DNA of 64,000 bases from Acidimicrobiia bacterium (GTDB lineage Bacteria > Actinomycetota > Acidimicrobiia > Acidimicrobiales > AC-14), in assembly GCA_023265045.1 (NCBI GenBank), contig JAHFUQ010000002.1, positions 1 through 64,000 on the forward strand, written 5' to 3'. A model generated the notes under the pieces. It saw nothing but the letters and a program-made list of their open reading frames with translations, had not been told where the DNA came from and ran no database searches. The position numbers and the translations under genes were made by a program. Of the stretch, positions 16,853 through 25,161 are shown in pieces; position 1 is the first letter of the stretch, and the number at the start of each line of letters is the position of its first letter.

Positions 16853-18034
16853 GTGGCCGGCCTGGTTACGGGCGCGCTCGCGCTGGCCGTCGTCCACGCG
16901 CCGCCGGCCGGGTCCGCCCTGCCGACCGGCGGCGCGGTCCGTTTCGACACCGACGAGGCGTCGTCGCCCGACGAAGCCCGCCTGCTGAAGCAGGTCGAGG
17001 ACTCGCTGGCCCGCAAGAAGGGCCTCGACGCCCAGATCGGCGACCTGGACAGCAAGCTGCAGACCACCCAGGGCAACCTGCGCAACGCCCGCAACGTCCT
17101 CGGTGTGGCCATGGCGCGCCAGCGGGGTGTGGAAATCAAGCTGGTCGACATCCAGCGCCAGCTCGTGGCCGCCGAGGATGGCCTGCGCGCCCAGGCGATC
17201 TCGGCCTACATCGGCCGTCCGACCGGTAGCTCGATCGCCGACCTCCTCCACACGGCCTCGATCGACCAGTTCGCGACCAAGCAGACCTACATCCGGCTCG
17301 TGGCCGAGACCCAGTCGGACCTGATCCTCGACCGCGAACACCTCCAGGACAAGAACAACGACCTGCTGGGCGAGCTCGACGCGGCTCGGGCCACGGCGCA
17401 GCGCGCCACCGACACCATCGCGGCGCAGAATGCGGCGCTGGCTGCCGACCGCAGCGCCCAGGCCGCCGCCCGCTATCAGCTCAGCGTCGAGATCGCCAAC
17501 AGCAACGACGCACTGCAGGAGATCCTTTCGCGGCGAGACGAGTTCCAGGCGCAGGCGAGGGAGCTCGAAGCGCAGTCGGCGGCCATCGCCGAGTCCCTCG
17601 GGCGCAGCACCTCGTCGTCGTCGGCGTCGAGCGCCTCATCGTCGTCCGGCGGCCGGCTCGCCGACCCGCTGCCGAGCATCAGCGTGGCCTCGAGCTACGG
17701 ATGGCGGGTACATCCGATCTACGGCGACTGGCGTCTCCACACCGGTGTCGACCTGAACGCCAACTCGGGAGCGCCCATCCGAGCCGCCGGGGACGGAACC
17801 GTCGTCAGCGCCGGTTGGCTCGGGGGGTACGGCAACGCCACCATCATCGACCACGGCGGGGGGCTGGCGACGCTCTACGGCCACCAGAGCCAGCTCCTGG
17901 TGAGCGCCGGCCAGCGCGTCAAGAAGGGCCAGGTCATCGGCAAGGTGGGCTGCACGGGAAGCTGCACCGGCCCGCACCTGCATTTCGAGGTGCGCATCAA
18001 CGGCGAGCCGGTCGACCCCATGCCGTACCTCTGA
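16853..18034 (+). CDS. M23-family peptidoglycan endopeptidase with coiled-coil (EnvC/NlpD-like)
   Basis: 393 aa from GTG 16853, chosen because GAGGGGGG lies at SD distance and the signal peptide (VAGLVTGALALAVVHAPPAGSA) then starts at residue 1; the track start 16748 adds 35 residues. Residues about 35-245 are a long heptad-rich coiled coil, then a Ser-rich linker, then an M23/LytM domain (about 275-393) with SSYGWRVHPI, HTGVDLN (His296/Asp300) and HLHFEV, the zinc-ligand set of active lysostaphin-type peptidases. Two Cys (GCTGSC) sit before the HLH motif. Such proteins cut peptide cross-links or activate amidases at division. Retained zinc ligands suggest it is itself active. Confidence 0.9.
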   Translation: MAGLVTGALALAVVHAPPAGSALPTGGAVRFDTDEASSPDEARLLKQVEDSLARKKGLDAQIGDLDSKLQTTQGNLRNARNVLGVAMARQRGVEIKLVDIQRQLVAAEDGLRAQAISAYIGRPTGSSIADLLHTASIDQFATKQTYIRLVAETQSDLILDREHLQDKNNDLLGELDAARATAQRATDTIAAQNAALAADRSAQAAARYQLSVEIANSNDALQEILSRRDEFQAQARELEAQSAAIAESLGRSTSSSSASSASSSSGGRLADPLPSISVASSYGWRVHPIYGDWRLHTGVDLNANSGAPIRAAGDGTVVSAGWLGGYGNATIIDHGGGLATLYGHQSQLLVSAGQRVKKGQVIGKVGCTGSCTGPHLHFEVRINGEPVDPMPYL

Positions 18035-18150
18035 CGAACCGACGAGACCTCACGGATCCCTCACAGCCGGCTCACGCCCGCGCCATGGACGGGGACGAAC
18101 CTTCATGGCGACGGGCCCGGTTGGCGGGCCGCCGAACGATGGAGGTCTCC

Positions 18151-18705
18151 ATGAAACGGGTACTTGCAGCCGTGGGCGCGTTGGGTGTGGGCGCCCTTTT
18201 GTTGTCGGCGCCGGCGGGCGCGGCGACGAGCTCGCCGGGAAGTGTGCGCGCGGGCGAGGCGTCGGGCGCGCCCGACGCGGCCAGGGTTCGATGTGACGAG
18301 GGACGGTGGCCGCTCACCGTCGAGGGCGAACCACGCAACTTCAACCCCGGCGACCCCGCCGGCTACCGGATCTGGCACGACGGGACCGGCTGGCACCTGC
18401 GCACCACCACGCCCACCGACGGCGATCACGTCTTCCGCGGCGTGATCCGGTCGGCGGACGACGTCGTCGTCGTGAACGAGGTGCGCGACGAGCCGGCCGA
18501 CATCGTGCGGTCCGAAGGACATCTCATCGCCTTCGAGTTCCACACCCACGACCACATCGACGGGCTCGACTTCCGGGTCGGTTGCACCGACCACGTGAGC
18601 TTCAACCTGCAGGCCAACGGGGCGCAGGTCCCGGCGGCGCGCATCTGGCTGGGCAAGGTGGGACGGGCGCCGGGCAACCCCTTCACCGTCTTCCGGGGTC
18701 GCTGA
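18151..18705 (+). CDS. Secreted protein of unknown function
   Basis: 184 aa from ATG 18151 with a GGAGGT SD; the 334-aa track ORF begins inside the M23 gene in another frame. Clear signal peptide (KRVLAAVGALGVGALLLSAPAGAA). The mature part is rich in Trp, His, Asp and Gly (YRIWHDGTGWHLRTTTP; FEFHTHDHIDG; VGCTDHVSFNLQ) with two Cys (VRCDEG, VGCTD) that could pair. The pattern looks like a small beta-sandwich. I recognise no named family. The hairpin at 18719-18746 follows. Confidence 0.75.
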   Translation: MKRVLAAVGALGVGALLLSAPAGAATSSPGSVRAGEASGAPDAARVRCDEGRWPLTVEGEPRNFNPGDPAGYRIWHDGTGWHLRTTTPTDGDHVFRGVIRSADDVVVVNEVRDEPADIVRSEGHLIAFEFHTHDHIDGLDFRVGCTDHVSFNLQANGAQVPAARIWLGKVGRAPGNPFTVFRGR

Positions 18706-18718
18706 CGCGGCTGAGGCG

Positions 18719-18746
18719 CCGCCGCTCAGGCCAGACTGAGCGGCGG
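18719..18746 (+). terminator. Perfect 11-bp hairpin abutting the mscS start codon
   Basis: CCGCCGCTCAG and CTGAGCGGCGG pair perfectly around a 6-nt loop (GCCAGA). The last base of the 3' arm is the first base of the GTG start of the MscS gene. It can act as a terminator for the secreted-protein gene, and because the purine-rich GAGCGGCGG that would serve as SD lies in the 3' arm, it could also hide the mscS ribosome binding site. No U tract follows. Confidence 0.6.
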
Positions 18747-19666
18747 TGCCGAACGACGACTACCTGTACCGCCTCTTTCGCAAGATCGGGCTTTCGGATT
18801 TTGGCGCTGACACCGTCGCCGCGGTGATCCGAGGCCCGGTCTCGATCCTGGTCATCGTCCTTGCCGCAGCGGTGGTCTCGCGCTTCGCCGGCCGGCTGGT
18901 GCGACGGTCCGTGCAGGGCCTGGTCGTCCGGTCGCGTGGGGAGAGCGCCCACCTCGCCAAGCGGGCGGAAACGCTGTCGGGGGTGGCGGCCAGCCTGGTG
19001 CGCATTGCGGTCTGGACGATCGCGGCGCTCCTTGTCATCGACAAGATGGGCGTCAACCCCGGCCCCGCCCTGGCTGGCGCCAGCATCGTCGGCGTGGCCG
19101 TCGGTTTCGGCGCCCAAAGCCTGGTCAAGGACTTTCTTTCCGGCTTCTTCGTGCTCGCCGAGGACCAGTTCGGCGTGGGCGACGTGATCACCGTGAGCGA
19201 TGTCACGGGCACCGTCGAGGAGGTGAACCTCCGGGTCACGCGGTTGCGGGCCAACGATGGGACGGTGTGGTTCGTGCCCAACGGCGAGATGCGCAAAGTC
19301 GGCAACGCGGCCAAGGAGTGGTCGCGTGCGATCGTCGACGTGACCATCCCCATCGTGGCTGACGTCGCCGTCTCGATGGCGGCGATCTCGGACGAGGCCG
19401 AGCGGCTGGCCGCCGATGCCAGCTGGAGCGAGCTTGTCATCGAAGCGCCCGATGTGCTCGGGGTCGAGTCGATAACGGTGGACGGAGTCACCATCCGCGT
19501 GCAGGTGAAGACGCAGGCCGCGAAACACGGCCGCGTTGCCCGCGAGCTGCGTTCGCGCATCGGCGCCCGTCTCCACCGCGACGGGATCGTGCCGGTGCGC
19601 ACCGCGACGGCGGCGCCGTCCCCACCCGATGGCGATGTCAGGGAGGGGTCTGAGGGTCAGCCATAG
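18746..19666 (+). CDS. mscS: MscS-family small-conductance mechanosensitive channel
   Basis: 306 aa from GTG 18746. Three membrane segments: ILVIVLAAAVVSRFAG, AASLVRIAVWTIAALLVI, and the pore helix ALAGASIVGVAVGFGAQSLVKDFLSGFFVL, whose Gly/Ala spacing and Gln-Ser-Leu-Val-Lys-Asp turn are the MscS TM3 signature. A beta domain follows (GVGDVITVSDVTGTVEEVNLRVTRLRANDGTVWFVPNGEM) and a C-terminal alpha/beta cage. Opens under membrane tension to release solutes during osmotic downshock. Length matches E. coli MscS (286 aa) plus a short acidic tail. Confidence 0.93.
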   Translation: MPNDDYLYRLFRKIGLSDFGADTVAAVIRGPVSILVIVLAAAVVSRFAGRLVRRSVQGLVVRSRGESAHLAKRAETLSGVAASLVRIAVWTIAALLVIDKMGVNPGPALAGASIVGVAVGFGAQSLVKDFLSGFFVLAEDQFGVGDVITVSDVTGTVEEVNLRVTRLRANDGTVWFVPNGEMRKVGNAAKEWSRAIVDVTIPIVADVAVSMAAISDEAERLAADASWSELVIEAPDVLGVESITVDGVTIRVQVKTQAAKHGRVARELRSRIGARLHRDGIVPVRTATAAPSPPDGDVREGSEGQP

Positions 19667-19673
19667 TGGGGGC

Positions 19674-21950
19674 GTGAAAACCGCGATCGTCTCGACCTAT
19701 CCGCCGCGGTCTTGCGGTATCGGCACCTTCGCCAGAGACCTCCGCCAGGCGTTGTTGAGGGCGCCGCAGATCGACGACGTGGGGATCGTGTCGATCGTTC
19801 GCGAGGACACCGAACGGGCGCCTGAAGTCGTCCATCTGATCCGCCAAGACGTGCGCGGCGACTATGCGGCCGCCGCCCGGGCGCTCTGGCAGGGCGGCGC
19901 CGACGTCGTCATCCTGGAGCACGAGTACGGGATCTTCGGGGGGACCGACGGCGCCTATGTGCTGTCCCTGGCGGCGGAGCTCGGGCAGCCGTTCATCGTC
20001 ACCTTGCACACCATCCTGTCGATGCCAACGCCCAGCCAGGCGTCGATCGTCCGCGCCCTGGCCGACCGGGCGACGTTGGTCACCGTCTTCACCGAGACGG
20101 CGCGCAGCATGATGATCGAGGCCAACCTGGTCGACGACGCCAAGATCAGGGTCGTGCCCCACGGCGGGCCTGAACGGCTGGCCACGGGCGCGTCCGGCAA
20201 CGTCAAGCGCCGTCTGCGGTTGCCGTGGGGATCGAACTGGCTGGTCAGCGGCGACCAGGCCGCTTCGCTCACCGTGCTGGCGACGTTCGGACTGATCGGG
20301 CCGGGCAAGGGGATCGAGGTCGCCATCGAGGCGATGGCCACGATCGTGAGGAAGTATCCCGACACCGTCTACGTGATCGCGGGTCGCACCCACCCGGAGG
20401 TGGCGCGCCACGACGGCGAGCGCTACCGGCTGTCGCTCGAGCGCCTGGCGCGCCGGCTGGGCGTCTCCGACCACGTCCATTTCGACGACCGCTTCCTCAA
20501 CATGGAGGACCTGGCGACCCTGCTGGCGGCTACCGACATCTACGTCACGCCCTACGGGTCCAAGGAGCAGATCGTCTCGGGCTCGCTCACGTTCGCGCTG
20601 GCGGCCGGGTGCCCGGTCGTGTCGACGCCCTACTTCTACGCCACCGACATGCTGGCGTCCGGCGCTGGCGTCCTCTTTCCCTTTGGCGACGCCGACGCGA
20701 TGGCCGCGGCGGTGATCGAGCTCCTCGACGATCCCCATCGCTTAGAAAAGGCGCGGCTGGAAGCCGGGTCGATCGGCCACGAGCTGCTGTGGCCGACGGT
20801 CGGCCGGCGGATGGCGGAGGTGCTCGAGGAGGCAGTGGAGATCGGCGCGCAGGCCGAGCATGTCGCGTTTCGGGAACCGGCGGCCGAACCCCTCGCCGTC
20901 CTCCTGCCCCAGATCTGCCTCGACCATTTCTTCACCCTTGTCGACAGCGTCGGGATCATCCAGCACGCCGAGGGCTCGGTGCCCAACCGCCGGACGGGGT
21001 ACTGCGTGGACGACAGCGCCCGGCTCGCCATCGTCGCCGAGGGCCTGCGGCGGACGACCGGGCAGGCGAAGTTCTCACGGATCCTCGCCGAGTCGATCGG
21101 GTTCCTGCAGTACGCGTACGACGCGCCCGCCATGGGTATGCGCAACTTCATGTCCTACGACCGGCGCTGGTTGGACGAGCCCCACCTCGGCGACCACGTA
21201 GGCCGGGCCGTGTGGGGGCTGGGCGAGGTCATCGTCGGTTGCCGCCAGGCATCCATCGCCGAGCCTGCGATCCGGCTGTTCGACGAGTTGCTCCCGTCGG
21301 TCGAGCGCTGCGAATTCCCTCGCTCCATCGCCTACGGCTTGCTCGGGATCGCGCGTGCGTCAGAGCTGCTCGGCGACCGGCTGGACGACCTGCAACGCCG
21401 CCTCGCCAACCGCTTGCTCGACGCCTACCGCGAGCATCGCACCGCCGCCTGGCGGTGGTTCGAGCCGATGCTCACCTACGACAACGCACGCCTGTCGCAG
21501 GCCCTCATCGCCTCCGGACGCCGCCTCGGCGACCACCAGATGATGGACATCGGAGTGGAGACACTTGAATGGTGCGCAGGCCAATGCGGTGTCGGCGGCG
21601 ACTACATTCGGCTCGTCGGCAACGAGTGGCGCTCGAAGGGCGACCCCACCTTCAACGCCGGCGACGAGCAGCCGCTTGACGCGGCGGCGCTCGTCGAGGC
21701 GGAGGTTGAAGCGTTCCTCGTCACCAACGATCGCGCCCACGGTACCCACGCCCTGCAGGCGTTCGACTGGTTCCTCGGACGCAACCACTACGGCGTCCCT
21801 GTCTACGACTTTGCGACCGGAGGTTGCCACGATGGCATCGGACCGGGCGGCTTGAACCCCAACGAGGGCGCCGAGTCCACTCTTGCGTTCCTGTCCTCTC
21901 TGCTCGTCCTTGACGCCGCCGGCCTGCGCGCCACGGTGCCCGTGCAATGA
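19674..21950 (+). CDS. Glycosyltransferase (GT4-like) fused to an alpha/alpha-barrel glycosidase-like domain
   Basis: 758 aa from GTG 19674, 7 bp after mscS; the 804-aa start lies inside mscS. Residues 1-400 are GT-B with an N-terminal STYPPRSCGIGTFARDL, ILEHEYGIFGG, the donor-domain entry LATFGLIGPGKGIEVAIEA and the GT4 E-x7-E-like region (YGSKEQIVSGSLTFALAAGCPVVSTPYFYA). Residues about 410-758 look like an (alpha/alpha)6 barrel (TGYCVDDSARLAI; HLGDHVGRAVWGLGEV; FEPMLTYDNARLSQALI; LVGNEWRSKGDPTFNAGDEQPLDAAALVEA; FLGRNHYGVPVYD), as in six-hairpin glycosidases. Overlaps GH130 by ATGA, so the two are coupled, suggesting synthesis and turnover of a beta-mannan-like glycan or oligosaccharide. Confidence 0.85.
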   Translation: MKTAIVSTYPPRSCGIGTFARDLRQALLRAPQIDDVGIVSIVREDTERAPEVVHLIRQDVRGDYAAAARALWQGGADVVILEHEYGIFGGTDGAYVLSLAAELGQPFIVTLHTILSMPTPSQASIVRALADRATLVTVFTETARSMMIEANLVDDAKIRVVPHGGPERLATGASGNVKRRLRLPWGSNWLVSGDQAASLTVLATFGLIGPGKGIEVAIEAMATIVRKYPDTVYVIAGRTHPEVARHDGERYRLSLERLARRLGVSDHVHFDDRFLNMEDLATLLAATDIYVTPYGSKEQIVSGSLTFALAAGCPVVSTPYFYATDMLASGAGVLFPFGDADAMAAAVIELLDDPHRLEKARLEAGSIGHELLWPTVGRRMAEVLEEAVEIGAQAEHVAFREPAAEPLAVLLPQICLDHFFTLVDSVGIIQHAEGSVPNRRTGYCVDDSARLAIVAEGLRRTTGQAKFSRILAESIGFLQYAYDAPAMGMRNFMSYDRRWLDEPHLGDHVGRAVWGLGEVIVGCRQASIAEPAIRLFDELLPSVERCEFPRSIAYGLLGIARASELLGDRLDDLQRRLANRLLDAYREHRTAAWRWFEPMLTYDNARLSQALIASGRRLGDHQMMDIGVETLEWCAGQCGVGGDYIRLVGNEWRSKGDPTFNAGDEQPLDAAALVEAEVEAFLVTNDRAHGTHALQAFDWFLGRNHYGVPVYDFATGGCHDGIGPGGLNPNEGAESTLAFLSSLLVLDAAGLRATVPVQ

Positions 21951-22894
21951 CCGAGGCGCCGGCCCCCACGGGTCTTTTCGTCCGGTCGCCAGGAAACCCG
22001 ATCCTCGATCCGTCGCGCTGGCCGTATCTTGTCAACGCGGTCATGAACCCGGCGGCGACCATCGTCGGCGCAGAAACGCTGCTCGTGTGTCGCGTCGAGG
22101 ATTGCCGCGGCATCTCGCACTTGACCGTGGCCCGTTCGCCCGACGGGTACACCAACTGGCTCGTCGCCGACCACCCACTTCTTGCGCCGGACGAGAAGGT
22201 CGAAGGCGAGAAGTGGGGCCTCGAGGACCCGCGGGTGACACGTGTCGACGAGCTGGACCGGTGGGTCATCGCGTTCACGACGTACGGGGTGGGCGGGCCC
22301 AGCCTGTCGTTGGCGACGACATCGGACTTCCAAGCCGTCGAGCGCCTGGGCATGGTCATGGCGCCTGAGGACAAGAACGGCGCCCTGCTGCCGAGGCGGG
22401 CCGGCGGGGACTGGGTGCTGTTCCATCGGCCGGTCTCGGCCATGAACATGCGGGCCGACATCTGGCTCTCGCGTTCGAACGATCTCGGCAGTTGGACGGC
22501 GCCCCAGCACGTCATGTCGGCGCGTGAGGGGGCGTGGTGGGACTCAGCCCGGATCGGGGTGGGACCGCCACCCATCGAGACGAGCGAGGGCTGGCTGATG
22601 GTGTACCACGGCGTCCGGGTAACCGTCGCGGGCGCGCTCTACCGGGTGGGGCTGGCGCTCCTCGATCTCGACGATCCCAGCCAGGTGATCCGCCGTGCCG
22701 ACGAGTGGGTGCTCGGGCCGAGGGCCGAGTACGAGCTGTCGGGCGACGTGCCCGGTGTGGTGTTCCCGTGCGGGATGACCCACGACGCCGCGACCGACGA
22801 ACTGCGGCTCTACTACGGCGCGGCGGACACGTCGGTGGGCATGGCGACGGCGCCGCTCGCGGACGTCCTCGAGTACGTCATGCAGCCAAGTTAA
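21947..22894 (+). CDS. GH130-family glycoside phosphorylase/hydrolase
   Basis: 315 aa, five-bladed propeller family GH130 (beta-1,4- or 1,2-mannooligosaccharide phosphorylases and related hydrolases). Visible motifs: NPILDPSRWPYLVNAVMNPAA near the N-terminus, RVEDCRGISHLTVARSPDG, KWGLEDPRVTRVD (the conserved EDPR block), APEDKNGALLP, and GWLMVYHGV. Length matches the family. Its ATG lies in the ATGA overlap with the glycosyltransferase fusion. Phosphorylase versus hydrolase depends on phosphate-binding residues I cannot place by eye. It has no signal peptide and is presumably cytoplasmic, degrading short mannosides. Confidence 0.88.
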   Translation: MTEAPAPTGLFVRSPGNPILDPSRWPYLVNAVMNPAATIVGAETLLVCRVEDCRGISHLTVARSPDGYTNWLVADHPLLAPDEKVEGEKWGLEDPRVTRVDELDRWVIAFTTYGVGGPSLSLATTSDFQAVERLGMVMAPEDKNGALLPRRAGGDWVLFHRPVSAMNMRADIWLSRSNDLGSWTAPQHVMSAREGAWWDSARIGVGPPPIETSEGWLMVYHGVRVTVAGALYRVGLALLDLDDPSQVIRRADEWVLGPRAEYELSGDVPGVVFPCGMTHDAATDELRLYYGAADTSVGMATAPLADVLEYVMQPS

Positions 22895-22917
22895 GCGCCC
22901 GCCATTAACGTCAGGCC

Positions 22918-23598
22918 ATGCCCGCACCGCATGCGCCGTGGTCGCTCACCGGCGAGTGCGTACTGGCGTGGGCTCGCGGGCGAGGTCCGCACGGGAGCGA
23001 GCTGCCGGCCGATCTGCGGGCGTTGCCCGGGCCGTGCTGGGTCACGGCCGCCCGCTTCGAGACTTCGCCGGTGGGCCCGTACCTTGAGTTCGCCGTGAGC
23101 GAGCCCGCGCGCCTCGGGGCGCGGCCGGGGATGTGCGTGACGACGATGGTGGTCGACTCGCCGGACTCCCGTGTCGGCGGGCGCATGAACTGGGGCTTTC
23201 CCAAGGAGCTGGGCAAGCTTGTCTGGGAGGCGTCTGGTGACGAGCGGACCCTGACGTGGGAGGAGCGGGGCTTGCGGGTGCGCGCCGTGCCGGGCGGGCC
23301 AGCGGTGCCCGTGTTCCTCCCCATGCGCGCGTTGCAACGGCGCGCCGACGGGATGGTCGTCGTCCCCGCCCGGCTTCGCGGCCGGGCCCGAGTCAGCCGC
23401 ATCGAGATCGAGACGGCCGAGGACGACCCCCTCGGCGGCCTCGCCGGTCCCCACCGCGGTCTCCTCGTCGCCGGCCTCAAGCTCGTCGTCGACCCCGCCC
23501 GCCGCCCCCACGGCTTCGCCGCCACCCTCCGTGCCCCGCTGCGAGCGCCCGAGCCTGCACTATCGTTGGGCGGTCACAACGGCCATCGGGGCGATTAG
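22918..23598 (+). CDS. Acetoacetate-decarboxylase-like (ADC superfamily) protein
   Basis: 226 aa. The ADC-superfamily signature is visible in the middle: TTMVVDSPDSRVGGRMNWGFPKELGKLVWE, where the Lys of GFPKEL aligns with the Schiff-base lysine region of acetoacetate decarboxylase. A classical decarboxylase also needs a paired Glu set that I cannot confirm, and many actinobacterial homologs have unknown substrates. The gene ends in TAG at 23596-23598, inside the D-arm of tRNA-Val, so the CDS overlaps the tRNA gene by 10 bp. It is the last chromosomal gene before the island. Confidence 0.75.
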   Translation: MPAPHAPWSLTGECVLAWARGRGPHGSELPADLRALPGPCWVTAARFETSPVGPYLEFAVSEPARLGARPGMCVTTMVVDSPDSRVGGRMNWGFPKELGKLVWEASGDERTLTWEERGLRVRAVPGGPAVPVFLPMRALQRRADGMVVVPARLRGRARVSRIEIETAEDDPLGGLAGPHRGLLVAGLKLVVDPARRPHGFAATLRAPLRAPEPALSLGGHNGHRGD

Positions 23599-23660
23599 CT
23601 CAGCGGCAGAGCGCTGCCTTCACACGGCAGAGGTCGGGGGATCAAAACCCTCATCGCCCA
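23589..23660 (+). tRNA. tRNA-Val (anticodon CAC), integration site of the island
   Basis: 72 nt cloverleaf: acceptor GGGCGAT/ATCGCCC plus discriminator A, D stem GCTC/GAGC, anticodon stem CTGCC/GGCAG with loop TTCACAC (CAC reads GUG, Val), 5-nt variable region, T stem GGGGG/CCCTC. CCA is not encoded. The T loop is ATCAAAA instead of the near-universal TTCRANN, so T54 is A. All four repeat copies of the 3' half keep this A, suggesting the current 3' half was supplied by an integrating element. Confidence 0.93.
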
Positions 23661-23661
23661 C
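23616..23661 (+). repeat. Att-like 46-bp direct repeat, copy A (inside tRNA-Val)
   Basis: Runs from the anticodon arm to one base past the discriminator. Copy B at 36329 differs at 1 of 46 positions, copy C at 50403 at 4, and copy D at 51870 at about 8. This is the expected attL of the integrated element; the integrase gene starts 32 bp away. Confidence 0.9.
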
Positions 23662-23693
23662 TGTAAAAGTCCTGGTCAAAGCCTATGCTAGCT

Positions 23694-24860
23694 CTAGGCT
23701 AATGGCACTGACGCCGATTCACCCCGCGAAAACCCCGCGGGATTTTTCGACACTGGCAGTGCGAGGAGGTCACCGGCGGGCTCTGGCGGTGTCTTGGCGA
23801 AGCCGTCCAGGGCCGCCAGCACCGCCTCCTCGTGGCCCGGCAGGAGGTGCCCGTAGCGGTCGAGGACGAGCGCGACCGAGGTGTGCCCGGCCCATGTTGC
23901 GATCTGCTTGGGGCTCGCGCCGGCGGCGATCCAGAGCGAGACCGCCGTGTGGCGAAGGTCGTGCGGGCGCAGCGGAGCGAGGCGCGCTGCTTTGATCGCC
24001 GGCTGCCAATGCCGAGCACGCCACGCGTTGACACGGAGCGCGCCGCCGTCGGCTCCGGGGAAGACGAGATCATCCGGGCCTCCGCTTGAGAAGCGGCCGA
24101 GGTGCTCTGCAAGCGCGCTCGCAACCGACGCCGGGACCGGCACGGTGCGGTTGCCGGCGGAGGTCTTCGGTGCGTTGAAGATCAGCTCGCCCTTCACCTC
24201 GACGGCCGTCTCGATCACACGGACCTGGCGGCGAAGCAGGTCGACGCGGCCGCAGCGGAGACCGGCCAGCTCGCCCATTCGGAGACCGCAGTACCCGTCG
24301 AAGATCACCATCGCTCGATAGCGGGCGGGCATGGCGTCGGCAAGGGCGACGATCTCGCCCGGCGTCAGGAACCGCATCTCTTCTCGCTCGATCCTGGGAA
24401 GGTCGACGTTCCGGCACGGTGACTGAGCGATGAGGTCGCCGTCGACCGCAGCGCGCATGACCTTGGCGAGCGTCTGGTACGCCTTGTGGACAGTGGCTGG
24501 CGCGAGGCCCGACGCCGTCAGGTCGGCGACCCACGCGCGTACGTCAAGCTGCGAGATGCGTCCCAAGGCGTGGGTGCCAAACGCCGGCAGGACGTGGTTG
24601 CGCATGTACGACTCGTCGCGTGCTCGCGAGGACGGGCGGAGGTTCACGGTCGTCGCCCACCACCGCTCGACCCATTCGTCGAGGCGAGTGCGCGCTTGCA
24701 CGGGGTCGCGCCAGTCGCCGCGCTGCACGTCTGTGCCGACCCTCTCCAAGAAGCGCACGGCCTCTCGCTTGGTCGGGAAGGTCTGGCACCGCTCCCGCCC
24801 GTCGGGAGCCCGATAACGGGCCTCCCAGCGGCCGCTGGGGGCCTTCCGAACGTGACTCAT
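23694..24860 (-). CDS. int: Tyrosine recombinase (phage-type site-specific integrase)
   Basis: 388 aa from ATG 24860 (GGGAAGG SD); the 445-aa track start is upstream of it. N-terminal AP2-like DNA-binding segment (RKAPSGRWEARYRAPDGRERCQTFPTKREA), SAM-like core-binding domain (TTVNLRPSSRARDESYMRNHVLPAFG), and catalytic domain with GLRMGELAGLR (Arg), RPHDLRHTAVSLWIAAG (HxxR), WAGHTS (His) and LDRYGHLLPG (Tyr nucleophile). All R-K-H-R-H-Y elements appear present, so it should be active. It faces the tRNA, with its 3' end 33 bp from attL, the usual arrangement for tRNA-targeting elements. Confidence 0.95.
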   Translation of the reverse strand: MSHVRKAPSGRWEARYRAPDGRERCQTFPTKREAVRFLERVGTDVQRGDWRDPVQARTRLDEWVERWWATTVNLRPSSRARDESYMRNHVLPAFGTHALGRISQLDVRAWVADLTASGLAPATVHKAYQTLAKVMRAAVDGDLIAQSPCRNVDLPRIEREEMRFLTPGEIVALADAMPARYRAMVIFDGYCGLRMGELAGLRCGRVDLLRRQVRVIETAVEVKGELIFNAPKTSAGNRTVPVPASVASALAEHLGRFSSGGPDDLVFPGADGGALRVNAWRARHWQPAIKAARLAPLRPHDLRHTAVSLWIAAGASPKQIATWAGHTSVALVLDRYGHLLPGHEEAVLAALDGFAKTPPEPAGDLLALPVSKNPAGFSRGESASVPLA

Positions 24861-24924
24861 GTCGCCACCTTCCCTGAGGCAGTACGGCGATTGTACCGGC
24901 GGGCGGTGACAGCCCACCGCGCGC

Positions 24925-25161
24925 TCAAAGCCGCGGCGGCCTACGCGCGTTGTCGATCCATGCCTCGATCTCGCTCGGGTCGAACCGCAAAAGATGCCCC
25001 CACTTGACGAGCGGAATTCGCTCCTCGGCAACGAGGCGTCGGACGTGCCGCACCGTTACGCCGAGTCTTGCGGCGACCCAGTTGATGTCGACGAGTTCTT
25101 TCTCTGAGGTCGCCCCACGAGCCACTGATCTCCTCGATCGGGCTGCTTGGCCGTTCATCAC
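24925..25161 (-). CDS. xis: Excisionase-like helix-turn-helix (MerR-like/Xis) protein
   Basis: 78 aa. DINWVAARLGVTVRHVRRLVAEERIPLVKWGHLLRFDPSEIEAWID is the standard 'helix-turn-helix, excisionase family' (HTH_17) winged helix. The N-terminal 20 residues are basic and unstructured. It lies 64 bp upstream of int in the same direction. Such proteins bind near att sites and bias the integrase toward excision. Two adjacent ATGs (25161 and 25158) are possible starts. Confidence 0.88.
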   Translation of the reverse strand: MMNGQAARSRRSVARGATSEKELVDINWVAARLGVTVRHVRRLVAEERIPLVKWGHLLRFDPSEIEAWIDNARRPPRL

